Part shown: one piece after another, positions 7,169 to 14,740 of the stretch | How the letters are laid out: each line of letters begins with the position of its first letter | Numbering within the stretch: position 1 is the stretch's first letter | IMG/VR virus record: IMGVR_UViG_3300047546_003020 | Location: 1 to 22,533 of that record | DNA from: a virus | DNA length: 22,533 nt | Strand: one strand, 5' to 3' | Program-made: the position numbers and the translations under genes | The notes under the pieces: model-generated | Database searches by the model: none | What the model was told of the DNA's origin: nothing | The model's input: only the letters and a program-made list of their open reading frames with translations

Positions 7169-7429
7169 ATGGCACGTTACGCCGACTACGTCGATTCATA
7201 CACACCTGGGGAAGTTTATTCTGCAGGCCTGGATGATTATCAGCTTTATCCTCAGTTGAGATCTGCTTATTTAGCAAAGAAGAAATTTAAATTTCAACCA
7301 GAATCAGAAGAAGGTGCGTATTTTCAAAAGTTTTTAAACATGCAAAATAACCCAGAAGCTGTTTTGCAAGAGTCTTTGAAATTACCTCAAGGCTTCCAAA
7401 GTGCGATGGCATTGTTTAGTGGCCAGTAA
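7169..7429 (+). CDS. Small unrecognised virion-block protein
   Basis: This is an 86-residue protein beginning one base after the transglycosylase stop, so it is probably translated by coupling. It is rich in Tyr near the N-terminus (YADYVDSYTPGEVYSAG), then charged and helical. No known motif, signal peptide or membrane segment is present. Tight packing between virion genes supports that it is real. The function is unknown. Confidence 0.6.
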   Translation: MARYADYVDSYTPGEVYSAGLDDYQLYPQLRSAYLAKKKFKFQPESEEGAYFQKFLNMQNNPEAVLQESLKLPQGFQSAMALFSGQ

Positions 7430-7438
7430 CGTTATAAT
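7412..7438 (+). promoter_or_regulatory. Candidate promoter before the beta-rich structural gene
   Basis: A perfect TATAAT at 7433-7438 is preceded by TTGTTT at 7412-7417 with a 15-base spacer. It lies 18 bases before the ATG at 7457. The ten bases TTATAATGAA recur at 21586-21595 before another tail-type gene, which raises the chance that this is a real phage promoter element. Confidence 0.45.
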
Positions 7439-7456
7439 GAACAAAAAGAGTTAGAA

Positions 7457-8236
7457 ATGTCGTCAACAGCATCAAACAAGCAACCCTTGTTTATTGACCG
7501 CCCGCTGTTTGATTCGGTGCGGATTACTACTCAGACCGTCGGCAGCGCAGCTTCCAACACTGTGTTTGTGCAGGGTGGTCAGGCTCCGTCCATCCTGGTA
7601 GATATGGACGCATCCTTGAGTGAAGACAATAACAACGGCGGTGTTGTTGATTCGATCAGCATTGTGAGAAATGACTATTATCGTGATGCTGACTACGTTA
7701 TTAGCACTGCTACTTCTGGTAGCGTCATTTCTCTGACCAGCGGTCAAGTCGTTTTAGTTTTTGAAACCGGCATTCTTACTAACCCGGCAGCCAGTGGGTT
7801 TGGTTATTACACCTACACGGGCGCCACGACGTTGACCGGTGTGAATACAAAACTCTTGTACTCAGGTGGCACGGCGACAGGTTTTCTTTACAACGGTGTT
7901 AACTACGGTTACCAACCAGAAGTAACCTTCGTCTTCTATCACACCCGTGGCACCACCACCCCGATTCCGGCATCTGGTGACTACAAGGTTCTGTTCACCA
8001 AGCAAGTTCCTGCCAATACTCAGCGTGTCGAGTGCACTGATGTGATGCCTGAGCTGGCAGTTCCTGCTGTGTCTGCAGGTAATACCACCGGCCTCGGTAA
8101 CGGTTCGCCCTTGCGGAACAAAGGTATTTACCTGGAGCGTGGTGACCGTATTTACGTTGGCGTGTTCCCTGACGGTCCTAATATCTCTGGTTACACCCCA
8201 GGTGTTCATATTGTTGCCCAAGGCGGCTTCTTCTAA
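7457..8236 (+). CDS. Beta-rich virion structural protein
   Basis: The protein has 259 residues, rich in Thr, Gly, Val, Ser and Tyr with alternating hydrophobic strands and essentially no long helix. Its C-terminal section, including the LERGDRIYVGVFPDG stretch around residue 225-240, looks like a folded beta-sandwich or jelly-roll edge of a surface virion protein. No enzymatic residues stand out. It begins 27 bases after the previous gene, behind a candidate promoter, and the next gene starts three bases after its stop. Tail, spike or decoration roles are all possible; I do not recognise the family. Confidence 0.65.
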   Translation: MSSTASNKQPLFIDRPLFDSVRITTQTVGSAASNTVFVQGGQAPSILVDMDASLSEDNNNGGVVDSISIVRNDYYRDADYVISTATSGSVISLTSGQVVLVFETGILTNPAASGFGYYTYTGATTLTGVNTKLLYSGGTATGFLYNGVNYGYQPEVTFVFYHTRGTTTPIPASGDYKVLFTKQVPANTQRVECTDVMPELAVPAVSAGNTTGLGNGSPLRNKGIYLERGDRIYVGVFPDGPNISGYTPGVHIVAQGGFF

Positions 8237-8239
8237 ACC

Positions 8240-9793
8240 ATGGCAAAAAAGAGTGGAAGCTCTTTTGGTAACTTTGGTCAAATAAAGACATTTGATCCAA
8301 GGCCGGTCAAACCAATTACAACAGAATTTTCCAAAGGTTCGATTCCTGATTCTATTTATACAGTAAATCGGGAATCGGCTTGGTCAAGATGGAGGCGTGG
8401 CTATGAGCTGGCTACGGCTTGTTTCTACAATAATTCTTATGAATATCCTTTTCAATATCAGATTCCTATCCCAGCTGGTACTCCTTCTGGCAGTGGAAAT
8501 CCACCCTTAATTCCGGGTGTATTTAAAGGTTTTCCAACCAAGAACAAAGAATTTGGAATGCACTGGGCTGGCATTCGCGTTGCTGGCAGTTTGCGTTTTG
8601 ACAATGTTGAAGATATTACCGGAGTCAAAGCATCAATTGCTTCTATTACGGAAGATGCTGATTATTGGTACATCCAGCTTGCGGGTACCTGGAGCGTTAC
8701 CAATCCACTTCCGCCTCCGTTATATGTTGCAATTCCAGGAGTTCCAGGGGGATTAAAGGCTATTAACGGTGAGATTTTGGAGGATCGCATTATTACTGCG
8801 GGAGGAATTCCTATTAACCGGGACACGATTGATCCAACGACGCAAAAACGATACGGTTACGTTCAAGCTGTTTTGGTGGACACAAACCCATTTACAGGAG
8901 TGTTGAAACTACGCAAAGCAGGTTCCGTGGAGGCAACCCCTGACCGTGCATTGATCACTCCTGCTTCACGTCCTCCAAACATTGGAAGGTTCTTGATGAC
9001 CGGCACTCGATATTGTTGTTCGTGCCAAGACTTTACTAGACGTGATTATCAATATATGAAGACATTGGGAGACGGAAATAAAAAACAATTTTTGCGTACC
9101 AATATCGCTGTGTTAAAGCCAGGGCGATATGAAATCATGACAAAGAATGGCGTCGTGGATAACTCTGCGATGACAAGTGCAAAAGAAAATAGAGATATGA
9201 GAATTATTTCTCCGTCACCTCAATACAACGTTCCTCCAACAATTACACCTACAACTTCAACAGTCCCTGGGGCTAACCGGGATAATCCAGGTGTATTCCG
9301 TGACTTTGGTGCCATGTACTTACGCAGCACCACAAACCCATCACTCCCTGGCTCCAGGGCAGAAGGCATGCCAACGTATGACGACTACTCCGCCAGTGGA
9401 AATGTAATCACATCTCTTACAGATACATGGACTCCCCTGTTGGATGAGATTAGATATTGCAAACACATCTATGCGATGAAATATGAAGAAGGAGTATTTC
9501 CTCCAGAACCATCTGATTTTCCGGTGGAAATTGAAAGTATGGTTGCGTGGGAGCAAAAATTAGTCGAAGAAACAGAAAGTGATCAAGTGGAGGCAAGAGC
9601 GGCAAATTTACAACGCATGTCATTGTCTTACATGGATGTACCTCCATACAATTGTCAAGCGCCAATGATGATGCCGATGATGCAAAAGTTGTTCAACGTA
9701 CCATCTACTTTTATAAAAATGGCGGGATTTAAAATGATTGATAAAAATGGAAACTTCTACACTCCAGCTTTGAATCAAAGACCATCAACATGA
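8240..9793 (+). CDS. Large virion structural protein with a CCxC/DF cluster
   Basis: The protein has 517 residues, with Pro/Gly-rich loops and many aromatic strands. Residues about 60-90 hold YNNSYEYPFQYQIPIPAG. A GTRYCCSCQDFTRRDY segment lies at about residue 255-270 and could bind a metal, though only three cysteines are clustered. There is a Met-rich patch near the end (APMMMPMMQ). No known enzymatic fold is recognised. Size and location among virion genes suggest a tail, baseplate or spike component. The last bases overlap the next gene as ATGA. Codon use is more A/T-rich than in the capsid genes. Confidence 0.65.
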   Translation: MAKKSGSSFGNFGQIKTFDPRPVKPITTEFSKGSIPDSIYTVNRESAWSRWRRGYELATACFYNNSYEYPFQYQIPIPAGTPSGSGNPPLIPGVFKGFPTKNKEFGMHWAGIRVAGSLRFDNVEDITGVKASIASITEDADYWYIQLAGTWSVTNPLPPPLYVAIPGVPGGLKAINGEILEDRIITAGGIPINRDTIDPTTQKRYGYVQAVLVDTNPFTGVLKLRKAGSVEATPDRALITPASRPPNIGRFLMTGTRYCCSCQDFTRRDYQYMKTLGDGNKKQFLRTNIAVLKPGRYEIMTKNGVVDNSAMTSAKENRDMRIISPSPQYNVPPTITPTTSTVPGANRDNPGVFRDFGAMYLRSTTNPSLPGSRAEGMPTYDDYSASGNVITSLTDTWTPLLDEIRYCKHIYAMKYEEGVFPPEPSDFPVEIESMVAWEQKLVEETESDQVEARAANLQRMSLSYMDVPPYNCQAPMMMPMMQKLFNVPSTFIKMAGFKMIDKNGNFYTPALNQRPST

Positions 9794-10017
9794 CAACACC
9801 TAATTTCGGAGATGTAGTTGATAGTACTTTTATTTATTCTGCAGAACAGCTTGATGGCCGTTTGTACGGCAACAGCGAAGTTTCTTATCAAGGTGTTCCA
9901 ACCGTCTATCACGTTGGTGATGTTGTGTATCTGCCTTACGCATCTGGAGAAACATCAACAATGGAAGCAGTTGGACTGGCTTGGCAGGCATACGCAAGTG
10001 GTATAGGCCCTGCTTAA
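9790..10017 (+). CDS. Small structural-block protein, unrecognised
   Basis: A 75-residue protein whose ATG overlaps the previous stop (ATGA), implying coupled translation. It contains a short beta-type pattern (VPTVYHVGDVVYLPYASGE) that resembles a small SH3-like or capsid-fibre fold, then a helical end. It is the last gene of the first rightward block before the palindrome-rich gap. The function is unknown. Confidence 0.6.
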   Translation: MTTPNFGDVVDSTFIYSAEQLDGRLYGNSEVSYQGVPTVYHVGDVVYLPYASGETSTMEAVGLAWQAYASGIGPA

Positions 10018-10144
10018 TTAAACAATTGTTGCAAACAAGGTATACTTATATTAAGTCTCACGAGACTTATTAAGAATTTCTGTAGAACGGGTACCCTGTT
10101 CTGTACCATGTTTACGTTTCGGTTAAGCCTATTAGCCTTACGCC
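10018..10144. repeat. Palindrome-rich intergenic region before a recombinase-like gene
   Basis: This 127-base gap contains four inverted repeats. AACAATTGTT lies at 10021-10030 and TTGTT-GCA-AACAA at 10026-10038. AAGTCTC-AC-GAGACTT lies at 10053-10068. AGAACGGG-TAC-CCTGTTCT lies at 10084-10102 with one G-U pair. The third could act as a terminator-like stem for the block to its left, although no T-run follows. TATATT at 10047-10052 with TTGTTG at 10026-10031 could be a weak promoter. The density of palindromes and the position just before a recombinase-like gene suggest operator or recombination sites. Confidence 0.45.
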
Positions 10145-10579
10145 ATGAAACCCTCCCAACCTCCTCCGCTTGACCAGCGGATTGTGGATGACTTTTTTCA
10201 AGTCGCCTCTTTGAAGAACGGAAGAAAGATAAGCTGGCTTTATGGGATGATTGCGACTTATGGATTGCGTCCAGAAGAACTGAAGAAATTTACCTGGAAC
10301 AAAGACAACACAATCAACGTTAAACACAAAAAGAAAGCCGTTCGCCCACTACACCCACAGTGGGTTGTTTTGTTTGGGCTAAAAGAAAAGCAGCCCTCTA
10401 ACACAGAAGGCTGCTGGGAAGATCTTTGCTTCCTTCTTTACAAGACCATGGCTTCTGGTAAAACGTCGTACAACGTGACGGATTTACTTCTCAGCCATGA
10501 GCTGCGAAAGAAGTTTTACTTGAGGTATCAAGCTAAACAGAAAGCAACTCCGGAGCTTGTTTCCGCAGGTGCTTCCTGA
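10145..10579 (+). CDS. Tyrosine-recombinase-like protein lacking the catalytic tyrosine
   Basis: In this 144-residue protein, YGLRPEEL (residues 39-46) matches the box I arginine segment of phage integrases (R42). KHKKKAVRPLHPQW at 60-73 matches the beta-hairpin lysine and following strand. SHELRKKF at 117-124 matches HxxR of box II (H118, R121). The expected LGH segment and nucleophilic Tyr, usually about 30 residues later, are missing because the protein ends at 144. There is also no N-terminal arm or core-binding domain of usual size. It therefore looks like a shortened or decayed integrase, or a repurposed DNA-binding relative. No Shine-Dalgarno is visible. Its 3' end overlaps the leftward helix-turn-helix gene by 47 bases. 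Confidence 0.55.
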   Translation: MKPSQPPPLDQRIVDDFFQVASLKNGRKISWLYGMIATYGLRPEELKKFTWNKDNTINVKHKKKAVRPLHPQWVVLFGLKEKQPSNTEGCWEDLCFLLYKTMASGKTSYNVTDLLLSHELRKKFYLRYQAKQKATPELVSAGAS

Positions 10580-10751
10580 CGTTTTCGACGTTCCAGCGAT
10601 AACCGTCTCGTGATCGGGTCTCTGGAAAGGCCGCGAAATGCGGTCCCAGTTTCAGGGTCCCGTCATCACGCATCTTGAAAAGTGTTTTTCGATCAATGCC
10701 CAGGAGCTCTTCTGCTCGCTTGACAGAGACCCAGCCTCGGACTTTGGTCAT
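10533..10751 (-). CDS. Small helix-turn-helix DNA-binding protein, excisionase/MerR-like
   Basis: The preferred ATG at 10751 gives 72 residues; a TTG at 10817 would add 22. Residues about 7-30 (the WVSVKRAEELLGIDRKTLFK segment) form a helix-turn-helix of the type seen in excisionases and MerR-like regulators. The following GTLKLGPHF and YRWN segments resemble a wing. It is leftward among rightward genes and convergent with the recombinase-like gene. Such a pair is reminiscent of an integrase/excisionase or control module. An 8-bp hairpin palindrome at 10804-10823 lies upstream and could be its operator. It shares general architecture with the helix-turn-helix protein at 19023-19436. Confidence 0.6.
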   Translation of the reverse strand: MTKVRGWVSVKRAEELLGIDRKTLFKMRDDGTLKLGPHFAAFPETRSRDGYRWNVENVRKHLRKQAPELLSV

Positions 10752-10803
10752 GGCGCGGAAAAAACGCGTACCAACATAAGGTATCTGCTTGCGCCCAGAT
10801 GGC

Positions 10804-10823
10804 AAGGGTTTTAACAAACCCTT
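10804..10823. repeat. Perfect inverted repeat, possible operator
   Basis: AAGGGTTT and AAACCCTT flank a TAAC loop, an 8-bp perfect stem. It lies in the gap between the leftward helix-turn-helix gene and the rightward HNH gene, where both promoters should be. It may be an operator for divergent control. As an RNA stem it lacks a T-run, so a terminator role is less likely. Confidence 0.5.
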
Positions 10824-10888
10824 AAAGTTTTAGTCGCATTTCTATACAGATGAGCTCACTTAAAATAAGTTAACGGCAACTAAAGAGT

Positions 10889-11260
10889 ATGTTCAACTGT
10901 GAACAGGATCCCCTTGCCCTGCTCATTGAATTAACTCCTAAGTTAGCAAAGAAGCGTTATCGACAATCTATCTACGATGCCTGGGATAACAAATGTGGCT
11001 ATTGCGGAGATCCTGCTACATCCTTGGATCACATAATCCCCAGGTTTTGTTCCGGATCAAATAATCGAAACAATCTACTTCCCGCTTGTCGTCGTTGCAA
11101 TGCTAACAAGGCAAGTGCAAAGATGGAAGATTGGTATCGTCAACAGTCTTACTTTACGGAAGAAAATTTGGACAAAATTAAAGTCTGGATGTCACAAGAA
11201 ACGATTGATATTTTTATGTATAGTGTCAATGAACCAATAAATAGATTGGCAGTTTCATGA
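10889..11260 (+). CDS. HNH endonuclease
   Basis: This 123-residue protein carries a complete HNH nuclease core. CGYC at 36-39 and CRRC at 67-70 form the structural zinc site. LDHIIPR at 46-52 carries the catalytic His (H48). NNRNNLLPACRRCNANK at 58-74 supplies the Asn residues of the fold. HNH proteins nick or cut DNA and include homing endonucleases and packaging-associated nucleases. There is no visible sequence-recognition domain and no adjacent intron or terminase in the window, so a free-standing homing-type nuclease or an accessory nuclease is most likely. It overlaps the next gene as ATGA. Only a weak AAAGAG precedes the start. Confidence 0.85.
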   Translation: MFNCEQDPLALLIELTPKLAKKRYRQSIYDAWDNKCGYCGDPATSLDHIIPRFCSGSNNRNNLLPACRRCNANKASAKMEDWYRQQSYFTEENLDKIKVWMSQETIDIFMYSVNEPINRLAVS

Positions 11261-11718
11261 CTCTTGAGCAATGGATGCAGCACACGGCTCCTGAAATGCA
11301 TGGAGCCAAGATGGCTGCTGGAGAAAACAAAGATGCATTGGAGTATCTTTTACAGCTTGGATATTGCTGTCGAATCATCGACAATGTTTATGACGAAGAC
11401 CGTACTTACGAAAAGCAAGATTTAATTGACGTATTTGAAATACTTGTCTCCAGGGTTCCATCCAACCCTTTTTATGTTGAGAATATTAAGACGCTACAAC
11501 CAATTCAAAACATCGGCTGGTGCGCCTGGCAGCAAGCAAATCGACTTTGCACTGGTAACAAAACAGAAAGAATTTATGCTCACGTCTACCGTGGGTTGGT
11601 CACTGAACTTTACCCAGCAGTTGCCTTGCTGACTCAGGGTTACAGTGCGATGATAGAAGTACGAAAATTTACTGAAACATATTTTCGCGATAGTTGGGAA
11701 AAATCGCTTGAAAGGTAA
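11257..11718 (+). CDS. Unrecognised 153-residue helical protein
   Basis: The protein is mainly helical, with a conserved-looking core: IIDNVYDED at about 41-49, SNPFYVENI around 70-78, and a final section with WCAWQQANRL near 90-99. I do not know the family name. It overlaps the HNH gene by four bases upstream and the 846-residue gene by TAATG downstream, so all three are probably translated from one message. Without motifs, its function cannot be stated. Its coupling to the large virion gene suggests a phage morphogenesis role more than an association with the nuclease. Confidence 0.6.
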   Translation: MTLEQWMQHTAPEMHGAKMAAGENKDALEYLLQLGYCCRIIDNVYDEDRTYEKQDLIDVFEILVSRVPSNPFYVENIKTLQPIQNIGWCAWQQANRLCTGNKTERIYAHVYRGLVTELYPAVALLTQGYSAMIEVRKFTETYFRDSWEKSLER

Positions 11719-14258
11719 TGGGAATTTTTTACAACCCCACTGCTCGCAAGTGGAATGTTACTTACGAGAAAACAGATAATCCGACAAATTTAAAAGCTGA
11801 TTACCCGGAGACGGAACAATACAGCGTCAAGGTTTCTAACGCTTGCGATTCTCGCGACTTCTGGGGAAACTGCGTTGGCCAGGATCGTTGGGAAACCAGG
11901 ACCAGGGATTTGCCTGAAAATAAAAGAATTAATGAAAGTAATAGAAAGGATAATGAATTAAATCAAAAATTAAACCAAGAAAATATTGCTAAAAACAAAG
12001 CGTATGATACGACGCTTGCAGCAGCAAACTCAACTCGTGGAGGTGATTACACGGGACAACGACAAGTTATACGCAACCTTAAGGATGTAGATCCAACCTT
12101 TAAAAAGGATCTGGAAGAGCAATACAAGACATTTTACCGAACTGAAAAACTTCAAACCTGGGATGTGAACCTGGGCGCCAAACCTATTTATGGTAATTTC
12201 GATCCAAATTATTACAAACAGACTTATCCGCAAGTTGCCGAATCTTGGAAATCGGCAGTGGCAAATGATGACATCGACATCACAGAGCGTTATGGGGAAA
12301 ATGGTTATTACTTGCAACACTACACAACACAAGGAAAGCCTGCAGGATTTCGTGGCAACGCCCCGGAAGTAACTGCTGCAGCAAAGGCTTATGTAGAGAA
12401 AAAACCTACGGACCAAGATCTTCAAGCTGTTCGTGACTTGCAGCTTGGCATTGATACCGATACTCAAACGGAACGCCTTCTAAACATTCCGGAAATTGCT
12501 GCCGAATGGGAAAAAGCTAAAAACGATGACCCTTACTGGAAGCAACTTGCAAAAGATAATTATTTAGACCCCAATAATGCCGAGGAATTTGCGGCTCTGT
12601 TCCGTATTTCCAATCGTCCAAAAGATAAACAAGTAAGTTTGGCTTACAACATCAATGCTGGCTATGGCGTCACTGAATTAGAAGATGCACTAAATCAGGC
12701 AGTTGGCGAAAAGGCTAACTTAGATGTTAAAAAATTTGGTGCTTTGGCACAAGATGTGTTGAAGCAAACTATTAAAGAAATGAAACAAGCAAAGGCTAAG
12801 GAACAAATGCTTAGTCTCATGGGTGGTTTCAGTGGATTCAGTGAAATCATGGACATCAATAATCAATTAAGTAACTCCATATTGGGCGATACAGGGATCG
12901 GCGGGTTACTTTCTTTTACTTCTGGAGGCAAGGCAGAGGAGTCTTTGGAGAAAAGTCTTCAGGGAATTACCGGTGTGCGTAATAGTGCCACTTACAACTG
13001 GCAGCAATGGTTTGATACTGAACTTAAAAAACGTTATGAACAAGACCTGGAGTTGGGCTATACAGATTCAGAAGCTCAGCAAAATGTGAAAATTGAATCT
13101 CAATTTGCAAGAGACTTTATCGACAAATATTTAGTTCCGCGCTTTAACACAGCTCGTTCGATGAATGAATTTGTTGAATACTTAGACATCAGACAGGAAG
13201 AGCAAAACCCGTTCCAAACGCAAGACATGGTTAACGCGGTTAGCTTGATCGCCAATCTGCGTGCTAATCAATATTTAGATCAACTTAAGAATACAGGAGA
13301 ACGTTATTTTGATTCAAATTTCTACTTCAATCCCACTGGGGATAAAGCAAGAGAAGATGCTTACACCAATCAATCTCAAACCGTTTCCGCTGATTGGGAA
13401 AACGCTAAAAAAGGAGATCCATATTGGGCGCAGCAGGCATATCGCTTTGGCGTGGACATTAATGATAAAGATGCTTTTGCACGTATGCACTTCCAAGTTA
13501 AAGGTCAGGGATTGGGTTATGACGCAGCAGATGACATTCTTAATGCAAGCAAGGTTCAAAGTGAGATCTACAATCGTATTCTGCCTGCACTAAAGGAAGA
13601 AGCTTTAAAACAAGGTTCCATCTTTGGTCAGTTTATTACTCCAGAAGAATTCGCAAATGAAATGCTGCGGGGCTTGGATCCTAATGACAAATCAACTTGG
13701 CAAGAAGTTCTTCAGCGGTACGGACTTACTGACTTCAAAGGCACTATCGATGAGTTAAAAGAATATGTGACAGAAACATTGCGTACAGGTTCAGGGCAAG
13801 AAATTAGGGAACAGATTAAATATCTAAATGAAAAGCGCCAGCGTCCAACGCAAGAAGTCCTAGGCTTAACTTATATCGAGCGTCCGGAAGACTATAAAGA
13901 TGAAATGGCCACCCCACAAACAGAATTGTATAAAGTGTTTCAATCCGCTGGTTATCAAGGGACAGAAGATGAGTTTTATGAAAACTTTTTCCCTGACCTG
14001 GACAAATCGGAACAAGTTGCTCTTACCAAGGCGGGTACAAATACAGCACTAAAAGTCACGGGATTAGATTTGAGTGATCCCTTTGCTTCCCTTGGAACGA
14101 TTGAAAGTTTCTTTGATGAAGAGGCTCCAGAAGATGCAGAGCCTGGGAGTGTTGACAATTACTTTAAGTTAGGATTAGAGAATGAAGATTCAGAATATAA
14201 ATCAAAAACTGGATCTCAGATTCTTGGTGAATTTACCTCTATGTTTAAGGGATTCTGA
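11718..14258 (+). CDS. 846-residue probable internal virion or ejection protein with internal repeats
   Basis: This is a large, mostly helical, Gln/Asn/Lys/Glu-rich protein, AT-rich in codon use. Three related units are visible. They lie at about residues 161-195 (FDPNYYKQ, then VAESWKSAVANDD), 258-296 (AAEWEKAKNDDPYWKQLAKD) and 531-596 (FDSNFYFNPTG, then SADWENAKKGDPYWAQQAY). A Gly-rich hydrophobic patch lies at about 365-400. No catalytic motif is recognised. Very long helical proteins near the end of a virion operon are often internal head or DNA-ejection proteins in short-tailed phages, or tape-measure-like proteins in long-tailed ones. Both are possible here. Its stop and the next start overlap as TGATG. 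Confidence 0.65.
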   Translation: MGIFYNPTARKWNVTYEKTDNPTNLKADYPETEQYSVKVSNACDSRDFWGNCVGQDRWETRTRDLPENKRINESNRKDNELNQKLNQENIAKNKAYDTTLAAANSTRGGDYTGQRQVIRNLKDVDPTFKKDLEEQYKTFYRTEKLQTWDVNLGAKPIYGNFDPNYYKQTYPQVAESWKSAVANDDIDITERYGENGYYLQHYTTQGKPAGFRGNAPEVTAAAKAYVEKKPTDQDLQAVRDLQLGIDTDTQTERLLNIPEIAAEWEKAKNDDPYWKQLAKDNYLDPNNAEEFAALFRISNRPKDKQVSLAYNINAGYGVTELEDALNQAVGEKANLDVKKFGALAQDVLKQTIKEMKQAKAKEQMLSLMGGFSGFSEIMDINNQLSNSILGDTGIGGLLSFTSGGKAEESLEKSLQGITGVRNSATYNWQQWFDTELKKRYEQDLELGYTDSEAQQNVKIESQFARDFIDKYLVPRFNTARSMNEFVEYLDIRQEEQNPFQTQDMVNAVSLIANLRANQYLDQLKNTGERYFDSNFYFNPTGDKAREDAYTNQSQTVSADWENAKKGDPYWAQQAYRFGVDINDKDAFARMHFQVKGQGLGYDAADDILNASKVQSEIYNRILPALKEEALKQGSIFGQFITPEEFANEMLRGLDPNDKSTWQEVLQRYGLTDFKGTIDELKEYVTETLRTGSGQEIREQIKYLNEKRQRPTQEVLGLTYIERPEDYKDEMATPQTELYKVFQSAGYQGTEDEFYENFFPDLDKSEQVALTKAGTNTALKVTGLDLSDPFASLGTIESFFDEEAPEDAEPGSVDNYFKLGLENEDSEYKSKTGSQILGEFTSMFKGF

Positions 14259-14563
14259 TGTCAGAAAAAGCCAAGAAAGCTGTTAACGCTGCACAGCGGT
14301 ATAAGAAGTCAGAGATGGCTTGCAACAAACCGCAACGAACTCCGAACCATCCAAAGAAAAGTCACATCGTCAAAGCCTGTGACGGAGGACAAGAAAAGAT
14401 CATCCGTTTTGGTGAACAAGGCGCAAAGACCGCTGGTAAACCGAAAGCCGGTGAGTCCGAACGCATGAAACAAAAACGTGCCAGTTTCAAGGCGAGGCAC
14501 GCAAAAAATATTGCCAAAGGCAAAATGTCAGCTGCCTACTGGGCGGATAAAGTTAAATGGTGA
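14258..14563 (+). CDS. Small basic protein, unrecognised
   Basis: A 101-residue, strongly basic protein with start overlapping the previous stop (TGATG). It contains IIRFGEQGAKTAGKPKAG in the middle and a KARHAKNIAKGKMS segment followed by AAYWADKVKW at the end, a pattern that looks conserved. I recall similar small proteins in large marine phages but cannot name the family. High Lys/Arg content suggests nucleic-acid contact, for example with packaged DNA, but this is inference. Confidence 0.65.
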   Translation: MSEKAKKAVNAAQRYKKSEMACNKPQRTPNHPKKSHIVKACDGGQEKIIRFGEQGAKTAGKPKAGESERMKQKRASFKARHAKNIAKGKMSAAYWADKVKW

Positions 14564-14568
14564 TTTAA

Positions 14569-14694
14569 ATGGGAAAAGTAAAGAACTTATCACAGAAAAA
14601 AGAAGCGAAACCCAAGCTCACAAGGCAAGGAAACGGACAAAACTCCAAGCCAAATCACGGCCGAAAGAAAAGTCGCGGTCAGGGCAAGGGCTAA
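14569..14694 (+). CDS. Very small basic Lys/Arg/Gly-rich protein
   Basis: A 41-residue frame starts at the ATG at 14569, six bases after the previous stop, and ends at TAA 14692-14694. It reads MGKVKNLSQKKEAKPK, then a Gly/Asn/Lys-rich part ending RKKSRGQGKG. Almost half of the residues are Lys, Arg or Gly. Its position directly behind another basic protein supports a real gene, possibly a DNA- or RNA-binding peptide. A longer frame on the same strand through this region overlaps it and looks non-coding. Confidence 0.5.
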   Translation: MGKVKNLSQKKEAKPKLTRQGNGQNSKPNHGRKKSRGQGKG

Positions 14695-14740
14695 CACTTA
14701 ATCATTATTTGTGTATCATGGATTTAATTGACTTAAATCC

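Noticed and set aside
8336-8346. GGTTCGATTCC, identical to a tRNA T-loop
   Set aside because: It lies in frame within the 517-residue structural gene and no acceptor, D or anticodon arm is found around it.
10053-10068. AAGTCTC-AC-GAGACTT as a standard terminator
   Set aside because: No T-run follows on either strand; kept only as an inverted repeat of uncertain role.
13314-13593. Small frames on both strands inside the 846-residue gene
   Set aside because: They have no start signal or coupling and lie wholly inside a convincing long coding frame.
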